64,000 bases of DNA from Lingula anatina. Lineage: Eukaryota; Brachiopoda; Lingulata; Lingulida; Lingulidae. Below, piece by piece: positions 61,501-64,000 of the stretch. Positions within the stretch are counted from its first letter, which is position 1; the number at the start of each line of letters is the position of its first letter. The translations under genes and the position numbers were made by a program. Location of the stretch: contig NW_019774414.1 of NCBI RefSeq assembly GCF_001039355.2, positions 442,303 to 506,302 on the forward strand, written 5' to 3'. Below the pieces are notes generated by a model, which saw only the letters and a program-made list of their open reading frames with translations, was not told the origin of the DNA and ran no database searches.

Positions 61501-63004
61501 ACTTAAGTGAGAACAGTATTTTATCTATAACTAATAGTTTTTCAACACTGATGCCCTGGTCATCTTACCAGTGTTTCAATTAATGAATATTATATTTTAC
61601 GTGCAAGCCCTTTCTTTTTCAGGGTTGTTAGCGGATCCCGAGACGCCACCCTGAGAGTCTGGGACATAGACTCCGGCCAGTGTCTCCATGTCCTGATGGG
61701 TCATGTGGCAGCGGTCAGGTGTGTCCAGTATGATGGCCGGAGAGTGGTCAGTGGGGCCTATGACTACACAGTTAAGGTGTGGGACCCAGAGACAGAGACT
61801 TGTCTGCACACACTGACTGGGCATACTAATAGAGTGTACTCATTACAGGTGGGTGACAGTGGGAAAAGAATTGTTTCAGTAATTTTTTTTTCATTTTTTT
61901 TTTCATGCAGTATTGATTTATCCTCATCTTAATCATAAACTTGAACAAGTACCAATAGTTTGCATATGCTTTTTGTGTCATATATATTTGTTATATTTCA
62001 TTTCATTTACATATATTGTGTTATATATCTAGTTTGATGGGGTCCACAAATAGTTTACACCATGTAATCATATTTCTAGTTTGATGGGATCCACACATAG
62101 TTTACACCATGTAATCATATTTCTAGTTTGATGGGGTCCACACATAGTTTACACCATTTCATCATATTTCTAGTTTGATGGGGTCCACATAGTTTACACC
62201 CTGTAATCATATTTCTAGTTTGATGGGGTCCACATAGTCAGCGGCTCACTGGACACATCTATCTGTGTGTGGGACGTGGAGTCTGGGAACTGTCTACACA
62301 CACTGATAGGGCACCAGTCCCTGACCAGTGGGATGGAGCTGAAGGACAATATATTGGTCTCAGGGAATGCAGACTCTACAGTCAAGATATGGGATATCAC
62401 CACTGGGCAGTGTCTGCAGACTTTACAAGGTAAGGGGAGAGGGGGGGGGGGTTATTTGGGGGGCTATGGAGGGAATAGATTTGCCTATCATCTGTTCAAG
62501 TTTTGCTCTGTTGAAAGATACAAACATTTTCTATTTGTTAAAACTATGGTGTATTTTTTTTTCCCGCAAATTGCACAATTTTTAACTCCAAATTTATTGA
62601 AGTCAAAATTCAAAGTTTGAGCAAGCTCTGTGAATTTGGGTCAGAATCTCTGTGTAAAATTTAAATATTTTTCTTCATTACTCTCTCTCTGTTCCTTAAA
62701 TATTTCTCCTTATTTTTCTCTCTACGTTCCTTCAGGTCCCAACAAGCACCAGAGTGCTGTCACATGCTTACAATTTAACAAGAAGTTTGTCATCACATCC
62801 TCGGATGACGGCACTGTGAAACTCTGGGATCTAAGGACGGGTGACTTCCTGAGGAACTTGGTGGCATTGGACAGCGGTGGCAGCGGCGGGGTGGTGTGGA
62901 GGGTTAGGTGCAGTAACACTAAACTGGTCTGTGCTGTGGGGAGTCGAAATGGGACGGAGGAAACGAAACTTTTGGTTCTTGATTTTGATGTAGAAGAGAA
63001 GTGA
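54037..63004 (+). CDS. FBXW7: FBXW7 (F-box and WD40 protein), with an N-terminal helix-hairpin-helix pair and Cys-rich region
   Basis: Twelve coding exons: 54037-54150 (exon from 54018), 55407-55531, 56099-57062, 57640-57719, 58415-58541, 59288-59422, 59555-59821, 60098-60211, 60948-61129, 61623-61848, 62219-62429 and 62736-63004. They give 937 residues; every phase agrees. FBXW7 is the substrate receptor of an SCF ubiquitin ligase that marks phosphodegron proteins such as cyclin E, Myc and Notch. Residues about 471-505 are the dimerisation helix region ([18 protein letters not shown]), 511-556 the F-box ([13 protein letters not shown]), and 605-930 eight WD40 blades. The phosphate-binding arginines of [19 protein letters not shown] and [11 protein letters not shown] are present. 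In [12 protein letters not shown] a Cys replaces the Arg I remember in vertebrates. Residues 253-280 and 330-361 are acidic. Residues 10-75 form two helix-hairpin-helix motifs, and about 120-195 hold 13 Cys; I know neither from vertebrate FBXW7. ATG 54037 is the first in frame. Confidence 0.95.
58930..59165. mobile_element. MITE-like element with arms of about 80 bp in an FBXW7 intron
   Basis: The left arm GACCGTTCACATGAAAAATC...CTGTGCCCTGAATACTCC is matched in inverse orientation by the right arm ending ...TTTTTCATGTGAATGCAGCC, with about 90% identity. It has no coding capacity. Confidence 0.85.
60239..60490. mobile_element. MITE-like element, GGATCAAT family, copy 3
   Basis: AGCTGGATCAATCCAATTTT pairs with the inverted AGCTGGATCCATCCAACTCC. 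The interior carries ATCGGCTTAATGTCTGACAT and AGGGGGTAATCAGCC, as in copies 1 and 2. It lies 28 nt after an FBXW7 splice donor. Confidence 0.75.
62026..62235 (+). repeat. 47-bp tandem repeat that copies the FBXW7 exon-11 splice acceptor and exon start
   Basis: TTTGATGGGGTCCACA preceded by CTAG starts at 62033, 62080, 62127, 62174 and finally at the true exon start, 62219 (steps 47, 47, 47, 45). Each copy also has TAGTTTACACC and, except before the first, ATCATATTTCTAG. Use of any upstream copy would meet an in-frame stop after 6-11 codons ([28 protein letters not shown]). Confidence 0.95.
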
Positions 63005-64000
63005 CTGTATATTTGAGGTGTGGAGATGGGAAGATCACAATTACTTGCCAGTATTGAGACCAGTTATCCTCGCAGAGCTTCACCACATTGAAGTTCAGCT
63101 CCTCACAAACAGCTGTGCTGCAAACTACCACAGTTTTTTGTTACCTGTAAATTGATTTATTTCAATCTCCTCTTAGTTGCTTCTGGTGAAAAAGGAAAGG
63201 GACAGTACTTAATTTTCAGTAACTAACAGTCATTTTCCCAAAATGATCAAGTGCACAGTAGCCTTCATTTTTTGGCCAGGCTGTGAGGAAAGCTTCAGGG
63301 TGTGGGTTTGCGGAGAAGGGGGGTTAAGACCAGTATAAACTTAAGCATACTCTAGTTCTTAAGGGAGTTTTAATAATCACCTCTGACGGCTGCAGGTCAT
63401 GCAGCATGGAAGCCATATTACTCCATGTTAACCACACTGGCATGTGATGCTCAGCTTTTCATGTAAACAGCTTGTGTAATGGTGGACAGGGCCAGGAGGT
63501 GGTGCCATCTGGTGTTCGTAATAATAACAGAGCAGAAGACATTTCTACAGCATGAACAATGGTGCCTTGTATTGTGCAAAGAAATTCAGTCATAAAAGGT
63601 ATAAAGTACTGATTTTTTTTGTTAACCATGTTTCTTTTAATATTGTGGGGGAAGGGTATTTTGTCATTTCTAGTTCTTTCACCTGCATTCTGTTGTCACT
63701 TTTTTTTATCCAGTTCAAATATAATGGTGGGGACACCTAACACTCCAACCAGCAGTCTGCTTAAAGGGATAATAACTCTTCGTATGAGATCTATATTTCT
63801 CAAAAAAAAACATTGTGAATAACTCACAGAAATATAATATATTCTGTTTTACCACAAAAACGGCAGTTATAGCTATTATTCTGATATCTGAGCTTGTCTT
63901 TAGGCGATGTGACCTCCATTGATGGCTATACTCAGTTAAAATCTCTTAAGAGATTTTAACAAAAAACCAAACTTTTTAGAAAAAAACCAGGGACTAACTT
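63005..64000 (+). other. FBXW7 3' untranslated region and downstream
   Basis: Follows the TGA at 63002-63004. No exon is recognised, and I saw no AATAAA before the window end, so the transcript end may lie beyond it. A short palindrome, AAATCTCTTAAGAGATTTT, is at about 63940-63958. Confidence 0.5.

Overview
The window is from an invertebrate animal genome, probably marine. It has AT-rich DNA with GT-AG introns of 70 bp to 5 kb, many microsatellites, numerous palindromic MITE-like insertions, and metazoan-only genes (a myotubularin with a C-terminal FYVE-like domain, a tetraspanin, FBXW7). The sequence alone does not fix the phylum. An invertebrate deuterostome or a lophotrochozoan would both fit. 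One 497-base N gap and four single n positions mark draft-assembly joins.

Layout. (1) 47-15729, plus: the 3' nine exons of an MTMR6/7/8-type myotubularin lipid phosphatase, including the CSDGWDR catalytic exon. (2) 9756-11347, minus: a complete three-exon gene for a secreted-type, membrane-anchored von Willebrand A protein, nested antisense in one MTMR intron. (3) 15730-19720: MTMR 3' flank and a local duplication. (4) 19724-28345: a large inverted-repeat structure with pyrimidine/purine arms of more than 1 kb. Its interior holds decayed Gypsy-type gag and reverse-transcriptase fragments, and its right arm is split by a smaller transposon. (5) 28873-33003, minus: a six-exon gene for a basic coiled-coil protein with a 19-residue tandem repeat. 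(6) 33311-39926: duplications, a doubled TATA promoter unit, and a tandem array of about eleven exon-like units built on a 52-bp repeat that is largely open in all three frames. (7) 44666-47344, plus: a tetraspanin lacking its first exon here. (8) 50410-52500, minus: three exon-like blocks of an unrecognised small gene. (9) 52206-63004, plus: FBXW7, the substrate receptor of an SCF ubiquitin ligase. Two upstream exons encoding paired helix-hairpin-helix motifs join it in frame.

Exon joins for the main genes were worked out by hand. In each case the phases agree across every junction and the summed lengths are multiples of three: MTMR 1722 nt in window, vWA 969 nt, coiled-coil gene 1569 nt, FBXW7 2814 nt. 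The most notable observations are the helix-hairpin-helix/Cys-rich extension on FBXW7, a 47-bp tandem repeat that copies an FBXW7 splice acceptor with the start of its exon, microsatellites that touch the splice sites around the MTMR catalytic exon, the nested vWA gene, and the tandem exon array. The genes do not form one pathway; they are ordinary animal neighbours separated by repeat-rich DNA.
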